From Rhodococcus sp. 105337 (GTDB taxonomy: Bacteria > Actinomycetota > Actinomycetes > Mycobacteriales > Mycobacteriaceae), in contig NZ_JABAGQ010000006.1 in the NCBI RefSeq assembly GCF_012844225.1, forward strand, positions 1 to 64,000: a stretch of DNA of 64,000 nt. The letters run 5' to 3'. Numbering within the stretch: the first letter of the stretch is position 1; each line of letters starts with the position of its first letter. Positions 1-7,396 of this stretch are shown one piece after another. A program made the translations under genes and the position numbers. The notes under the pieces are model-generated. The model saw nothing but the letters and a program-made list of their open reading frames with translations, made no database searches and had not been told where the DNA came from.

Positions 1-75
1 GCGCGATTAGCTCAGCGGGAGAGCGCTTCCCTGACACGGAAGAGGTCACTGGTTCAATCCCAGTATCGCGCACCA
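1..75 (+). tRNA. tRNA-Val(GAC)
   Basis: A complete cloverleaf can be drawn. The acceptor stem pairs bases 1-7 with 65-71, the anticodon stem is 26-30/38-42, and the loop at 31-37 carries anticodon GAC (33-35), which reads valine GUC/GUU codons. CCA is encoded at 73-75. It is base-for-base identical to the copy at 218-292. Confidence 0.97.
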
Positions 76-121
76 GGTTCGACCAGCACGTGGGTCGAAT
101 CGATGTAGAGTCAACGTGCAT

Positions 122-197
122 GCGGATGTAGCGCAGCTGGTAGCGCATCACCTTGCCAAGGTGAGGGTCGCGGGTTCGAATCCCGTCATCCGCTCCA
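122..197 (+). tRNA. tRNA-Gly(GCC)
   Basis: Acceptor stem 122-128/187-193, anticodon stem 148-152/160-164, and anticodon GCC at 155-157. CCA is encoded at 195-197. It lies 46 nt after the first tRNA-Val and 20 nt before the second, so the three are probably processed from one transcript. Confidence 0.97.
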
Positions 198-217
198 AAT
201 CTGGACCCCACAATCCC

Positions 218-292
218 GCGCGATTAGCTCAGCGGGAGAGCGCTTCCCTGACACGGAAGAGGTCACTGGTTCAATCCCAGTATCGCGCACCA
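218..292 (+). tRNA. tRNA-Val(GAC), second identical copy
   Basis: Identical over all 75 bases to 1-75, including the encoded CCA (290-292). Anticodon GAC is at 250-252. The transcript appears to end at the hairpin starting 8 nt downstream. Confidence 0.97.
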
Positions 293-299
293 GGAACGA

Positions 300-332
300 C
301 GAAGGCCCCCTTCCTCAGGAAGGGGGCCTTCG
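300..332 (+). terminator. Strong hairpin terminator of the tRNA cluster
   Basis: A perfect 15-bp inverted repeat (300-314 and 318-332) with a 3-nt loop. The stem is very GC-rich. The following bases have only scattered Ts, so it is a stem-dominated terminator of the kind common in actinobacteria. Confidence 0.85.
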
Positions 333-406
333 TCGTATCCGTCCGGTGGACGCGGCCCTCGATCAGGAACGCGACCGGCGTCGCATCCGAGTCGAGGGCC
401 CGCGGA

Positions 407-1021
407 CTACCGGCCCGCCGCCGCCGTGTGGGTCCGGTTGATTCCGGCGATCATCGCGCGAAGAGTCGATTCCACGCCGCTCTCCCCCATGCCCATCACC
501 CACGTGCGACGTGCGCCGGACCCGCAGAGCAGGAACGTCACGTGCAGGTCGCCGAGATCGTGCCGGTGGAACGAGTGGATCTCGATGCCGAAACCGAGGT
601 CGTAGAGCATCGCCGTCATCCCCGCGACGGGACCACACGCGAGCGCGGACGCGGAGTGGATCGTATCGCCCACCGCGATCGTCGCTTCGAACGCCGATCG
701 GCCCGCCGGCAACGTGGTGGCCGACCAGTCACCCAATCGAAGGGGACCGCGCTCGGAGGCGTACACCGCGAGGAACTCCGGCCACGACATTCCGGCGGCT
801 TCGGCACGCAGCGGGAGCGGAAGCGGGCGGCCGTACCGCGCAGCGAAAGGATCGAGGGGCGTAGCACTGCCGGGCGCGCACGCCGGTGCGGCACGCAGAG
901 CGGTTCGACGAGAATCCGACGGACGCGCAAAGGCAGCATCGAAATCGGAGGAGATGAAAGAAGTGAAGGCGTTCATTTCGGGAGGTCTTCCGCGAGAAGG
1001 AAGGACCGACGCATAGCTCAA
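407..1021 (-). CDS. Stand-alone LeuA-type regulatory (dimerisation) domain protein
   Basis: 204 aa. The C-terminal half follows the allosteric leucine-binding domain at the end of 2-isopropylmalate synthase: a CGP turn followed by MTAMLYDLGF, then a central strand, a GMGE segment and a closing STLRAMIAGINR helix. No TIM-barrel catalytic domain is present, so it cannot be a full LeuA. I infer a regulatory or leucine-sensing role, possibly by pairing with LeuA; this is untested. The longest frame opens with TTG at 1021, and an ATG at 976 would give a 189-residue product. Neither has a convincing ribosome site, so the start is uncertain. It faces the tRNA cluster tail to tail, with the tRNA hairpin between. 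Confidence 0.75.
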   Translation of the reverse strand: MSYASVLPSRGRPPEMNAFTSFISSDFDAAFARPSDSRRTALRAAPACAPGSATPLDPFAARYGRPLPLPLRAEAAGMSWPEFLAVYASERGPLRLGDWSATTLPAGRSAFEATIAVGDTIHSASALACGPVAGMTAMLYDLGFGIEIHSFHRHDLGDLHVTFLLCGSGARRTWVMGMGESGVESTLRAMIAGINRTHTAAAGR

Positions 1022-1322
1022 CGACCCGCAGCGAGGGGTCGGTCCGAATCAGACCCCGCTACGGCGGTGAACTACGAGTACGCGCTTCATAGGTGCCGAC
1101 CTTAAAGGGTTTGTGAACGTTCCGCAACAATGAGTTGTGCACGATGTGACGGAAACGTGACCGCAGCAGGTGGAACTCCCCGAAAACACTCGGGTAGCGT
1201 GGAACGTGCCATCCCCCCCGATGGTATTGGACCCCAGCCATGACCCCCCATCCAAGGCTGGGGTTCAGCCATTTCCGGGCCCGGAACTTCCCGCCCCGAC
1301 CACTCGGTGCTTCACTGGATCC
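1022..1322. other. Divergent intergenic region with a hairpin
   Basis: 301 bp between two divergent genes, so it must hold both promoters. No gene is seen. Near the GNAT side a perfect 9-bp hairpin (1231-1239 with 1256-1264) would lie in that gene's leader if transcription starts upstream of it. No clear -35/-10 pair was recognised. Confidence 0.5.
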
Positions 1323-1982
1323 ATGCCCACGTCGTCGTCACTCGAAGAGTCCGTCTCCGTCGGTCCGGCAGGCATCTGGGATGCCGAGACCATCGCCGGA
1401 GTCGCCGCCACCACGTTTCCGCTCGCGTGCCCTCCAGGGGCCGGGTCCGAGGACATCGCGGCGTTCGTCGAGGAAACCCTCAGCGCAGAGAACTTCAGCG
1501 AGTACCTGACCGACCCTCGCCGCATCGTGCTGAAAGCCTGCGTCGACGACGAGATCGTCGGCTATCTGATGGCCGTAGATCCGGCGAGTGAGACCACGGT
1601 GGACCCCGCGAGTGAGAACTCGGTGGACCCCGCGAGTCAGAACTCGGTGGACCCCGCGAGTGAGAACTCGGTGGACCCCGCGAGTCAGAACTCGGACGCG
1701 TACGCCGTACCCGACGTGGTCACCGCACGACCCGCCATCGAGATCAGCAAGCTGTACGTACTTCCGGGACATCACGGCGCCGGAGTATCCGCCGCGCTGA
1801 TGGACGCGATCGTCGAGCGCGCCGCCGAGCGCAGGCGTGCCGGGCTGTGGCTGGGTGTGAACCAGGAGAACACGCGTGCCCGTCGCTTCTACCAGAAGCA
1901 CGGCTTCGAGGTCGTCGGTACGCGAACCTTCGTTGTCGGTTCACAGACACACGACGATTTCCTCATGCAACGCGTGCTGTGA
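1323..1982 (+). CDS. GNAT family N-acetyltransferase with an in-frame octapeptide repeat
   Basis: 219 aa. The C-terminal part has the GNAT core: strand EISKLYVLPG, the acetyl-CoA loop HHGAGV, helix SAALMDAIVE, and the ending RARRFYQKHGFEVVG seen in many acetyltransferases. Between the strand ending VGYLMAVDP and the acetyl-CoA strand sits a run of five VDPASENS-like octapeptides (about residues 85-124), where typical family members have a short loop. Substrate unknown; proteins and small amines are both possible for this family. The start is the ATG at 1323, with no clear Shine-Dalgarno sequence. The gene converges on zapE with only 12 nt between stops. Confidence 0.85.
   Translation: MPTSSSLEESVSVGPAGIWDAETIAGVAATTFPLACPPGAGSEDIAAFVEETLSAENFSEYLTDPRRIVLKACVDDEIVGYLMAVDPASETTVDPASENSVDPASQNSVDPASENSVDPASQNSDAYAVPDVVTARPAIEISKLYVLPGHHGAGVSAALMDAIVERAAERRRAGLWLGVNQENTRARRFYQKHGFEVVGTRTFVVGSQTHDDFLMQRVL
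1575..1694 (+). repeat. Five tandem 24-bp units inside the GNAT gene
   Basis: Five head-to-tail 24-bp units encode VDPASE(T/N)(T/S) or VDPASQNS. Unit 1 is the most diverged. Units 2 and 4 are identical to each other, as are units 3 and 5, suggesting that a 48-bp block was duplicated. Each unit is a multiple of three, so copy-number change lengthens or shortens a loop without breaking the frame. Confidence 0.95.
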
Positions 1983-1994
1983 CCGCCCCGCCGG

Positions 1995-3008
1995 TCAGCC
2001 GGCGGCAACCTCGAAACGGGACAAGGCGAGCAGACGCGACGTGGCACGCAGGTACTTCTTGCGGTACCCGCCCGACAGCATCTCGGGTGTGAAGATCTCG
2101 TCGAGCCGTGCGCCGGCGACCGTCACCGGAATGCTCGCGTCGTAGAGGCGATCCGCAAAGACCACGAGACGCAAAGCGACCGACTGATCGCGCGCGGGGT
2201 GCACCCCGTTGATGAAGACCGCGGGCACTCCTTCGACGAGCTTGCCGTACCGGGACGGGTGCAGGGTGCTCAGGTGATCGCACAATTCGTCGAAGTCGTC
2301 GAGCGTCGCGCCGGAAACCTGGTCCGCACGCTCGATGAGCTCCTCCGACTCGATGGGATCGGGGGCCGGCGGCAGGTCGCGGTGGCGATAGTCGGGTCCG
2401 TCCACGCGGATCGTCTCGAAGATCGAGGCGAGCTTCTTGATCTCGCGCAGGAAGTCCTGGGCCGCGAAGCGACCCTCGCCGAGCTGGCCAGGCAGTGTGT
2501 TCGACGTGGCCACGATCGACACTCCGCGTGCCGACAATTCGGTGAGCAGCCGGGAGATGAGCATGGTGTCGCCCGGATCGTCGAGTTCGAACTCGTCGAT
2601 GCACAGGACGCTGTGACTCGACAGTTCCTCGACGGCCTTGTTGAACCCCAGCGCTCCGACGACGTGGGTGAGCTCGACGAAGGTGCCGAAGGCTTTCGGG
2701 GACGGTGCGCTGTGGAAGATCGAGGCGAGCAGGTGGGTCTTGCCCACGCCGAAACCGCCGTCGAGGTACAGCCCCGCTCCCTGGGCCGGGGCCTTACGGC
2801 CGAACAGGCCGCGCTTGCCGCCCCGGATCTTCTCGACCTTGCCGACGAACTCCTCGGCGGCCTTGACCGCCGCGGCCTGGCTCGGCTCGGCAGGATCGGG
2901 GATGTACGACGCGAAACTCACCTCGTCGAACATCGCGGGCGGCACCAGCTGGGCCACCAACTGATCTGCGGGCACCACCGGGTTGCGGTCGACGAGGCGT
3001 TCGTGCAT
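1995..3008 (-). CDS. zapE: Cell division protein ZapE (AFG1-like ATPase)
   Basis: 337 aa, the usual length. Walker A is GGFGVGKTH (about residues 104-112) and Walker B is LCIDEFELDD, followed by a sensor-like ATSNTLP; these are the signatures of the AFG1/ZapE AAA+ family. In E. coli ZapE binds FtsZ and acts at the division ring during stress, and the M. tuberculosis counterpart by position is Rv2670c. Cytoplasmic. The ATG at 3008 follows a TACGCT -10 box by six nt, so the mRNA is probably leaderless and this start is well supported. Confidence 0.93.
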   Translation of the reverse strand: MHERLVDRNPVVPADQLVAQLVPPAMFDEVSFASYIPDPAEPSQAAAVKAAEEFVGKVEKIRGGKRGLFGRKAPAQGAGLYLDGGFGVGKTHLLASIFHSAPSPKAFGTFVELTHVVGALGFNKAVEELSSHSVLCIDEFELDDPGDTMLISRLLTELSARGVSIVATSNTLPGQLGEGRFAAQDFLREIKKLASIFETIRVDGPDYRHRDLPPAPDPIESEELIERADQVSGATLDDFDELCDHLSTLHPSRYGKLVEGVPAVFINGVHPARDQSVALRLVVFADRLYDASIPVTVAGARLDEIFTPEMLSGGYRKKYLRATSRLLALSRFEVAAG

Positions 3009-3014
3009 TCATCC

Positions 3015-3020
3015 AGCGTA
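3015..3020 (-). promoter_or_regulatory. -10 box of zapE, leaderless type
   Basis: TACGCT on the minus strand, six nt before the zapE ATG. This spacing puts the transcription start on or next to the start codon. No clear -35 was identified. Confidence 0.55.
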
Positions 3021-3232
3021 AGGCCGCAGAGTGAGTGGGTAGCACCGCCCAAGCGGAATGCGACCTACTTCACAGAACGTTCACCATGTGTTCACGAGTC
3101 GCGAGGACAATCCACTGCCCCGCGAGGCGGCGCCGATTTCACTCTTACCGGGATCATGTCCGGGCCTCGGGACGGCCGCTCACGTCGACACCTGTGCACT
3201 CCCCGATCGGTGACACCTGGCAGGCTGTCCCC

Positions 3233-4792
3233 ATGCGCAGAACCGGTGTGCTCGCGGTGGGATGGATCGCGGTGGCCGCAGTGGCCGCCGCGTGCGGAGC
3301 GGGACCATCGGTCCGGCCCGACGTCGCCGTGGTGCGCGAAGGAGTCGATAGCAGCGAACCGACCGTCCAGGAAGACGAGGACGCGGCGCCCGAACTGCCC
3401 GTTCCCCAAACGGACCTCACGTGGCGCGACTGCACTTCCGACACCGTGGCGTCCTACTCGCTCTCGTCGGGGCCGACAGGTCTGTCGCTCGAATGCGCCG
3501 AAGTGCCGACGCCGATCGACCCCTCCGGTGCTGTTCCCGGCACCTTCCCGCTTGCCGTGCTCCGGGCGCAGCTCCCGGACACCCCGGACGACGTCGCACC
3601 ACTGGTCCTCACGACCGGCAGCGACATGCCGTCGACGCGCGCCCTCGCCGCACTCGCAACCGGCCCGCTCTCGGGCGTGCTGACGACGCGTCCGGTGGTC
3701 GCGGTGGATCGTCGTGGCATCGGGATGTCGCTGGCCATCGACTGTGTGTTCGGCGCCGACCGTCGCGCCCTCGCCGATCTGGGACAGTTCGGTCGCAGCG
3801 GGTCCGCGCCGGAGCGAGTGGCCGAACTCGGCCGCCAGGCCACCATCTCCTGCACCGACTATCTTCAGCCCCAGGAGTTGATGTTCAGCGCGTCCCACGC
3901 GGCCGGCGACATCGACCGGCTGCGGCAGGCATGGAACGTCGAGCGCGTGGGCCTCCTCGGCATCGGAAACGGCGCGGCGGTGGGTCTCGCATATGCCGCG
4001 GCCTACCCGGGTGCCGTGGGACGGCTCGTGCTGGACTCCCCCGTCGCCGCATCGGGCGACGCAGAACAGATCGCGGAGTCGCGCGCCCGCGGCGCCGAGT
4101 CCGCGGTGGACGCGTTCTCGCGGCAGTGCGCAGCGCTCGACTGTTCGCTCGGTGACGACCCCCGGCAGGCTCTCGAAGACCTCCACGCACAGGCCTCGAG
4201 CGGCGCTCTGGCACCGGTGTCCTCCAATGCCTTGCTGACGGTGATCACCGCGTATCTCGGCACACCGCGCGGAGATCTTCCCAGCCGGATCCGCGAACTG
4301 TCCGACACGCTGGCTTCCGCGCGGGACGGCGATGTGGTGCCACTGCTCGATCTGGTGGGCACCGCCGAACAGATTCTCGCCTCCGACGGCCAGTTCGTCT
4401 CGCGGTGCAGCGACGGCCAGCGATGGCCGACGCCGACCCGCGCGGCCGATCTCCAGCGCAACTGGGCGACGCTCTACCCCCTGTTCGGTGCGGACACGGC
4501 CGCGGCTACCACCGCATGCGCGGCCTGGCCCACCCTGCCCGCTCCACCCCTGCCCGCAGCCCTCGACACCCCTGTACTCGTCACCGGCGGCGCTGCGGAT
4601 CCCATTGTCGGCAGCGTGGGAGTCGAATCGGTGACCGGCGCGCTCACCGCCGGCGCGATCGCATGGTCGACCGTGTCCTGGCAGGGTGCCGGTTATTCCG
4701 CCTCGTTGCATTCGACGTGCATTCAGGGCCGCATCGAGCGGTACCTGAGTACGGGAGAGCTGCCGCCGAACGGAAGTCTCTGCCCGGCATGA
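3233..4792 (+). CDS. Lipoprotein of the SlpD/tripeptidyl-aminopeptidase fold, catalytic residues replaced
   Basis: 519 aa. The N-terminus has a signal peptide with lipobox VAAAC (Cys about residue 20), so the protein is expected to be anchored outside the membrane. The body follows the alpha/beta-hydrolase tripeptidyl aminopeptidase family (Rv2672 by position). Where the family has G-x-S-x-G this protein reads GIGNG at about residues 243-247, with Gly for the nucleophilic Ser. The C-terminal acid region GGAADP (about 454) is present. The usual catalytic GHG is GAG (about 485). Two of three triad residues therefore appear lost, suggesting a binding or scaffold role. A shifted catalytic set cannot be excluded without a structure. 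Confidence 0.82.
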   Translation: MRRTGVLAVGWIAVAAVAAACGAGPSVRPDVAVVREGVDSSEPTVQEDEDAAPELPVPQTDLTWRDCTSDTVASYSLSSGPTGLSLECAEVPTPIDPSGAVPGTFPLAVLRAQLPDTPDDVAPLVLTTGSDMPSTRALAALATGPLSGVLTTRPVVAVDRRGIGMSLAIDCVFGADRRALADLGQFGRSGSAPERVAELGRQATISCTDYLQPQELMFSASHAAGDIDRLRQAWNVERVGLLGIGNGAAVGLAYAAAYPGAVGRLVLDSPVAASGDAEQIAESRARGAESAVDAFSRQCAALDCSLGDDPRQALEDLHAQASSGALAPVSSNALLTVITAYLGTPRGDLPSRIRELSDTLASARDGDVVPLLDLVGTAEQILASDGQFVSRCSDGQRWPTPTRAADLQRNWATLYPLFGADTAAATTACAAWPTLPAPPLPAALDTPVLVTGGAADPIVGSVGVESVTGALTAGAIAWSTVSWQGAGYSASLHSTCIQGRIERYLSTGELPPNGSLCPA

Positions 4793-4853
4793 GACGCGAC
4801 GCGCCGTTCCCCTGCGTGCCGGGGGACGTGCGCGGTCCCGATCCCGGACGGGG

Positions 4854-4859
4854 TACCGT
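4854..4859 (+). promoter_or_regulatory. -10 box of aftC, leaderless type
   Basis: TACCGT six nt before the aftC GTG start. No Shine-Dalgarno sequence lies between, consistent with leaderless translation. Confidence 0.45.
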
Positions 4860-4865
4860 GCCGTA

Positions 4866-6116
4866 GTGTTCCTCAGCAGTCTCGAACCCCGGACGGCACG
4901 AACCACCGCAGACGTGGTCAAGGCCGTGGTGTGGCCATTGGCGGTCCTGACCGTTCTTCACCGGGTGGTGATCAAAGCAGTCAACGGTTTCCGGACCGAT
5001 GATTTCACCCCGGTCTACAACGCGGCGCTCGCGTTCCTCAACCGGCTTCCGGTCTATACCGCGAACTTCCAATGGGTCGACCCGCACTACCTCTATCCCC
5101 CGTCCGGGACGCTGCTGATCTCGCCGATCGCCGTGATCGACCCCGAACGATCCCGGTGGCTGTTCATCATTGCGAACGCCGTCGCCATCCTGATCGCGCT
5201 GTACCTGCTGCTGCGCATGTTCGGCTTGCGGCTCGACTCGCCCATCGCTCCCATCCTCGTGCTGGGTGCGTTCGCGTCCGAGACGGTGACCAACACGCTG
5301 GTCTTCACCAACATCAACGGACTGGTGCTGCTGGGAGAAGTCGCGTTCCTGGTGCTCCTGCTCAAACGCCGAGACCTCTGGGCGGGCGTGATGCTGGGAC
5401 TCACGTTCGCGGTCAAACCGATCCTCGCGCCTCTGCTGTTCCTTCCACTCGTACGCGGCCAGTGGAAGGTGTTCCTCACCGCCGCCGGGGTGCCCATCGC
5501 ACTGAACATCATCGCGTGGCCACTGTCGGTCGACGCGTGGGATTTCGTCGAACTCACGGTGCCGTACCTGCTCGAGTCCCGCGACTACTTCAACAGCGCG
5601 ATCGTCGGCAACGGGATGTACTACGGGCTGCCCGGCTGGCTGGTCCTGGGCCTGCGCGGTGTGCTCGCCGTGCTCGTGGCGGTGTCGCTCTGGCTGCTCT
5701 ACCGCTACTGCCGCAACGACGAGGTCTTCTTCGTGTGCACCGCCACCGGTGTGCTCCTGAGTGCGTCGTTCCTGCTGGGATCGCTCGGCCAGATGTACTA
5801 CTCGATGATGCTGTTCCCGCTGCTCATGACCGTGCTGCTGCCCAATTCCGTGATGCGGAACTGGCCGGCGTGGCTGGCGGTGTACGGATTCATGAGCTAC
5901 GACTCCTGGTTGTCCGGGCGCTGGGTGGAGGCGGGCCGCGCGGCGGAGTACATGAAGACGACGCTCGGGTGGTCGCTGCTCATCATCGTGATCTTCGCGG
6001 TGCTCCTCGACCGTTACCTCGCGGCGCGCCGCGAAGGGCGGCTCGACGACGGTATCGAGCCGTCACACCTGCTCCCCGCCGCGGAGCACACCGATGAGGT
6101 CGCCGCACGGGCCTGA
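4866..6116 (+). CDS. aftC: Alpha-(1->3)-arabinofuranosyltransferase AftC (GT87)
   Basis: 416 aa integral membrane protein with about ten hydrophobic segments. It has the GT-C feature of a loop after the first helix with an acidic pair (TDDFTPVY, about residues 43-50), then the HYLYPPSG region typical of DUF2029/GT87 enzymes. AftC adds branching alpha-1,3 arabinofuranose to arabinogalactan and lipoarabinomannan from decaprenyl-phosphoarabinose; its position matches Rv2673. Its presence is good evidence for an arabinogalactan-containing, mycolata-type wall. The start is GTG. The gene begins 73 nt after the lipoprotein but seems to have its own promoter. Confidence 0.92.
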   Translation: MFLSSLEPRTARTTADVVKAVVWPLAVLTVLHRVVIKAVNGFRTDDFTPVYNAALAFLNRLPVYTANFQWVDPHYLYPPSGTLLISPIAVIDPERSRWLFIIANAVAILIALYLLLRMFGLRLDSPIAPILVLGAFASETVTNTLVFTNINGLVLLGEVAFLVLLLKRRDLWAGVMLGLTFAVKPILAPLLFLPLVRGQWKVFLTAAGVPIALNIIAWPLSVDAWDFVELTVPYLLESRDYFNSAIVGNGMYYGLPGWLVLGLRGVLAVLVAVSLWLLYRYCRNDEVFFVCTATGVLLSASFLLGSLGQMYYSMMLFPLLMTVLLPNSVMRNWPAWLAVYGFMSYDSWLSGRWVEAGRAAEYMKTTLGWSLLIIVIFAVLLDRYLAARREGRLDDGIEPSHLLPAAEHTDEVAARA

Positions 6117-6177
6117 GACGTACCGGGCACGGCAGGACGGGACGGGGTGCGTCGTGGCGGCGGTCTCGGAGCGCGAC

Positions 6178-6183
6178 TAGCGT
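6178..6183 (+). promoter_or_regulatory. -10 box of msrB, leaderless type
   Basis: TAGCGT six nt before the msrB ATG, with no ribosome site between. Confidence 0.55.
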
Positions 6184-6189
6184 GGGGAC

Positions 6190-6618
6190 ATGACTTCCAC
6201 TCCCCGATCCGAACCCGCTCCCAAGGTTGTGCTGAGCGAGGACGAGTGGCGCGACAAGCTCACTCCCGCCGAGTATGCGGTGCTGCGTCAGGCCGGCACG
6301 GAACGGCCCTTCACCGGTGAATACACCGACACCGAGTCCGAGGGTGTCTACGAATGCCGGGCATGTGGCGCCGAACTGTTCCGCAGCAGCGAGAAGTTCC
6401 CGTCGCACTGCGGCTGGCCGTCGTTCTTCGATCCCGCCGACTCCGACGCCGTGATCCTGCGGACCGACGATTCGCTGGGGATGCGCCGCGTGGAAGTGCT
6501 GTGCGCCTCGTGCCACAGTCACCTCGGCCATGTCTTCGAGGGCGAGGGCTACCCGACCCCCACCGACCAGCGCTACTGCATCAATTCGATTTCCTTGCGC
6601 CTGGTTCCGACAACGTAA
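6190..6618 (+). CDS. msrB: Peptide-methionine (R)-S-oxide reductase MsrB
   Basis: 142 aa, normal length. Two zinc-binding pairs, CRAC (about residues 55-58) and CASC (about 104-107), flank the signature HCGWPSF. The catalytic cysteine is in RYCINS near the C-terminus (about 130). The enzyme reduces the R epimer of protein-bound methionine sulfoxide with thioredoxin as electron donor. By position it matches Rv2674. The last 38 nt overlap the 3' end of the convergent HAD gene. Confidence 0.96.
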   Translation: MTSTPRSEPAPKVVLSEDEWRDKLTPAEYAVLRQAGTERPFTGEYTDTESEGVYECRACGAELFRSSEKFPSHCGWPSFFDPADSDAVILRTDDSLGMRRVEVLCASCHSHLGHVFEGEGYPTPTDQRYCINSISLRLVPTT

Positions 6619-7306
6619 CCCCCGCGTCCTTCAAGGCGCTCCACAGCCCGTCGGGCCGCTCCGTCGTCGGGAGTGGCTCGACGAGGCGGAACGCGCACCC
6701 GATCTCTGTAGCGGCGCCGTCCGCTTCCACACTGTCGCCGATCATCAGGGTGCGTTCGGGTTCGACCCCGAGCGCTTCGACGGCATAACGGAAGATCTCG
6801 GGCTCCGGTTTGACCGCACCGATCTCGAAGGACAGCGCGAACACGGAGACCAGGTCGTCGATGCCGAGTGCGGCGAAGGCAGGCCGGATGTCGAATGCGA
6901 TGTTGCTCAGGACCCCCACCGCGATGCCGTCGCCCGCGAGTGCTTCGATCACGGGCACGGTATCCGGGTACACCGTCCAGCTCGTCGGATCGACCACCTT
7001 TCCGTACAGCGTCTGAGCCTGCTGCGGGTCCTCGACACCGGATCTGCAGAGCACGGTCAGATACGCCTCCCGATGCCGGCGCGGGTCACGGTCGCGATTG
7101 ATCCAGGCGTGGTGCTCCTCCGCGTCCATCTCCACAGGCTGTCCGGTAGGAGCGGTCAGCCGCCGCATCAGTTCGGCCTGCCGGCTCACGTCGAAGGCCT
7201 CACCTCGTGCATCGGTGATGCCGGCCATCCAGCTCTCGTCCTCTTCGAGCCGGAACAGCGTGCCGGAAAAGTCGAACAGAACAGCATCGAACGGTCGCGC
7301 GCTCAT
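6581..7306 (-). CDS. HAD-family hydrolase (phosphatase-like)
   Basis: 241 aa with all four HAD motifs: FDFSGT (about residues 11-16, nucleophile Asp), VLSNIAFD (motif II), KPEPEIF (motif III Lys) and GDSVEAD (motif IV). The cap between motifs I and II is helical (C1 type), as in phosphoglycolate and haloacid-type enzymes. The true substrate cannot be read from sequence. The ATG at 7306 follows a TAGCCT box by six nt. The C-terminal coding end overlaps msrB by 38 nt in the opposite orientation, so the two transcripts are antisense to each other there. Confidence 0.88.
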   Translation of the reverse strand: MSARPFDAVLFDFSGTLFRLEEDESWMAGITDARGEAFDVSRQAELMRRLTAPTGQPVEMDAEEHHAWINRDRDPRRHREAYLTVLCRSGVEDPQQAQTLYGKVVDPTSWTVYPDTVPVIEALAGDGIAVGVLSNIAFDIRPAFAALGIDDLVSVFALSFEIGAVKPEPEIFRYAVEALGVEPERTLMIGDSVEADGAATEIGCAFRLVEPLPTTERPDGLWSALKDAGVTLSEPGARKSN

Positions 7307-7312
7307 GGTCCG

Positions 7313-7318
7313 AGGCTA
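7313..7318 (-). promoter_or_regulatory. -10 box of the HAD gene, leaderless type
   Basis: TAGCCT on the minus strand, six nt before the ATG at 7306. Confidence 0.5.
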
Positions 7319-7396
7319 TCGACTCACCGACCGCCCCGCTGTGCGACGCGAACCCGCCGGGTGGCGCCGTCGTGGCTATGGGGCCATGATCGGACC

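Noticed and set aside
116-1105. A long plus-strand open frame through the second tRNA and the LeuA-domain gene
   Set aside because: It runs across two tRNA genes and is the antisense shadow of a recognisable protein; its product is Arg-rich low-complexity sequence.
1575-1694. Repeat array considered as CRISPR
   Set aside because: Units are directly adjacent with no spacers and lie in a coding frame. The 26-bp repeats at 40296-40373 fail for the same reason.
1338-1901. Minus-strand frame with repeated VLTRGVHR
   Set aside because: It is only the reverse reading of the VDPASENS repeat in the GNAT gene; no start, ribosome site or family similarity.
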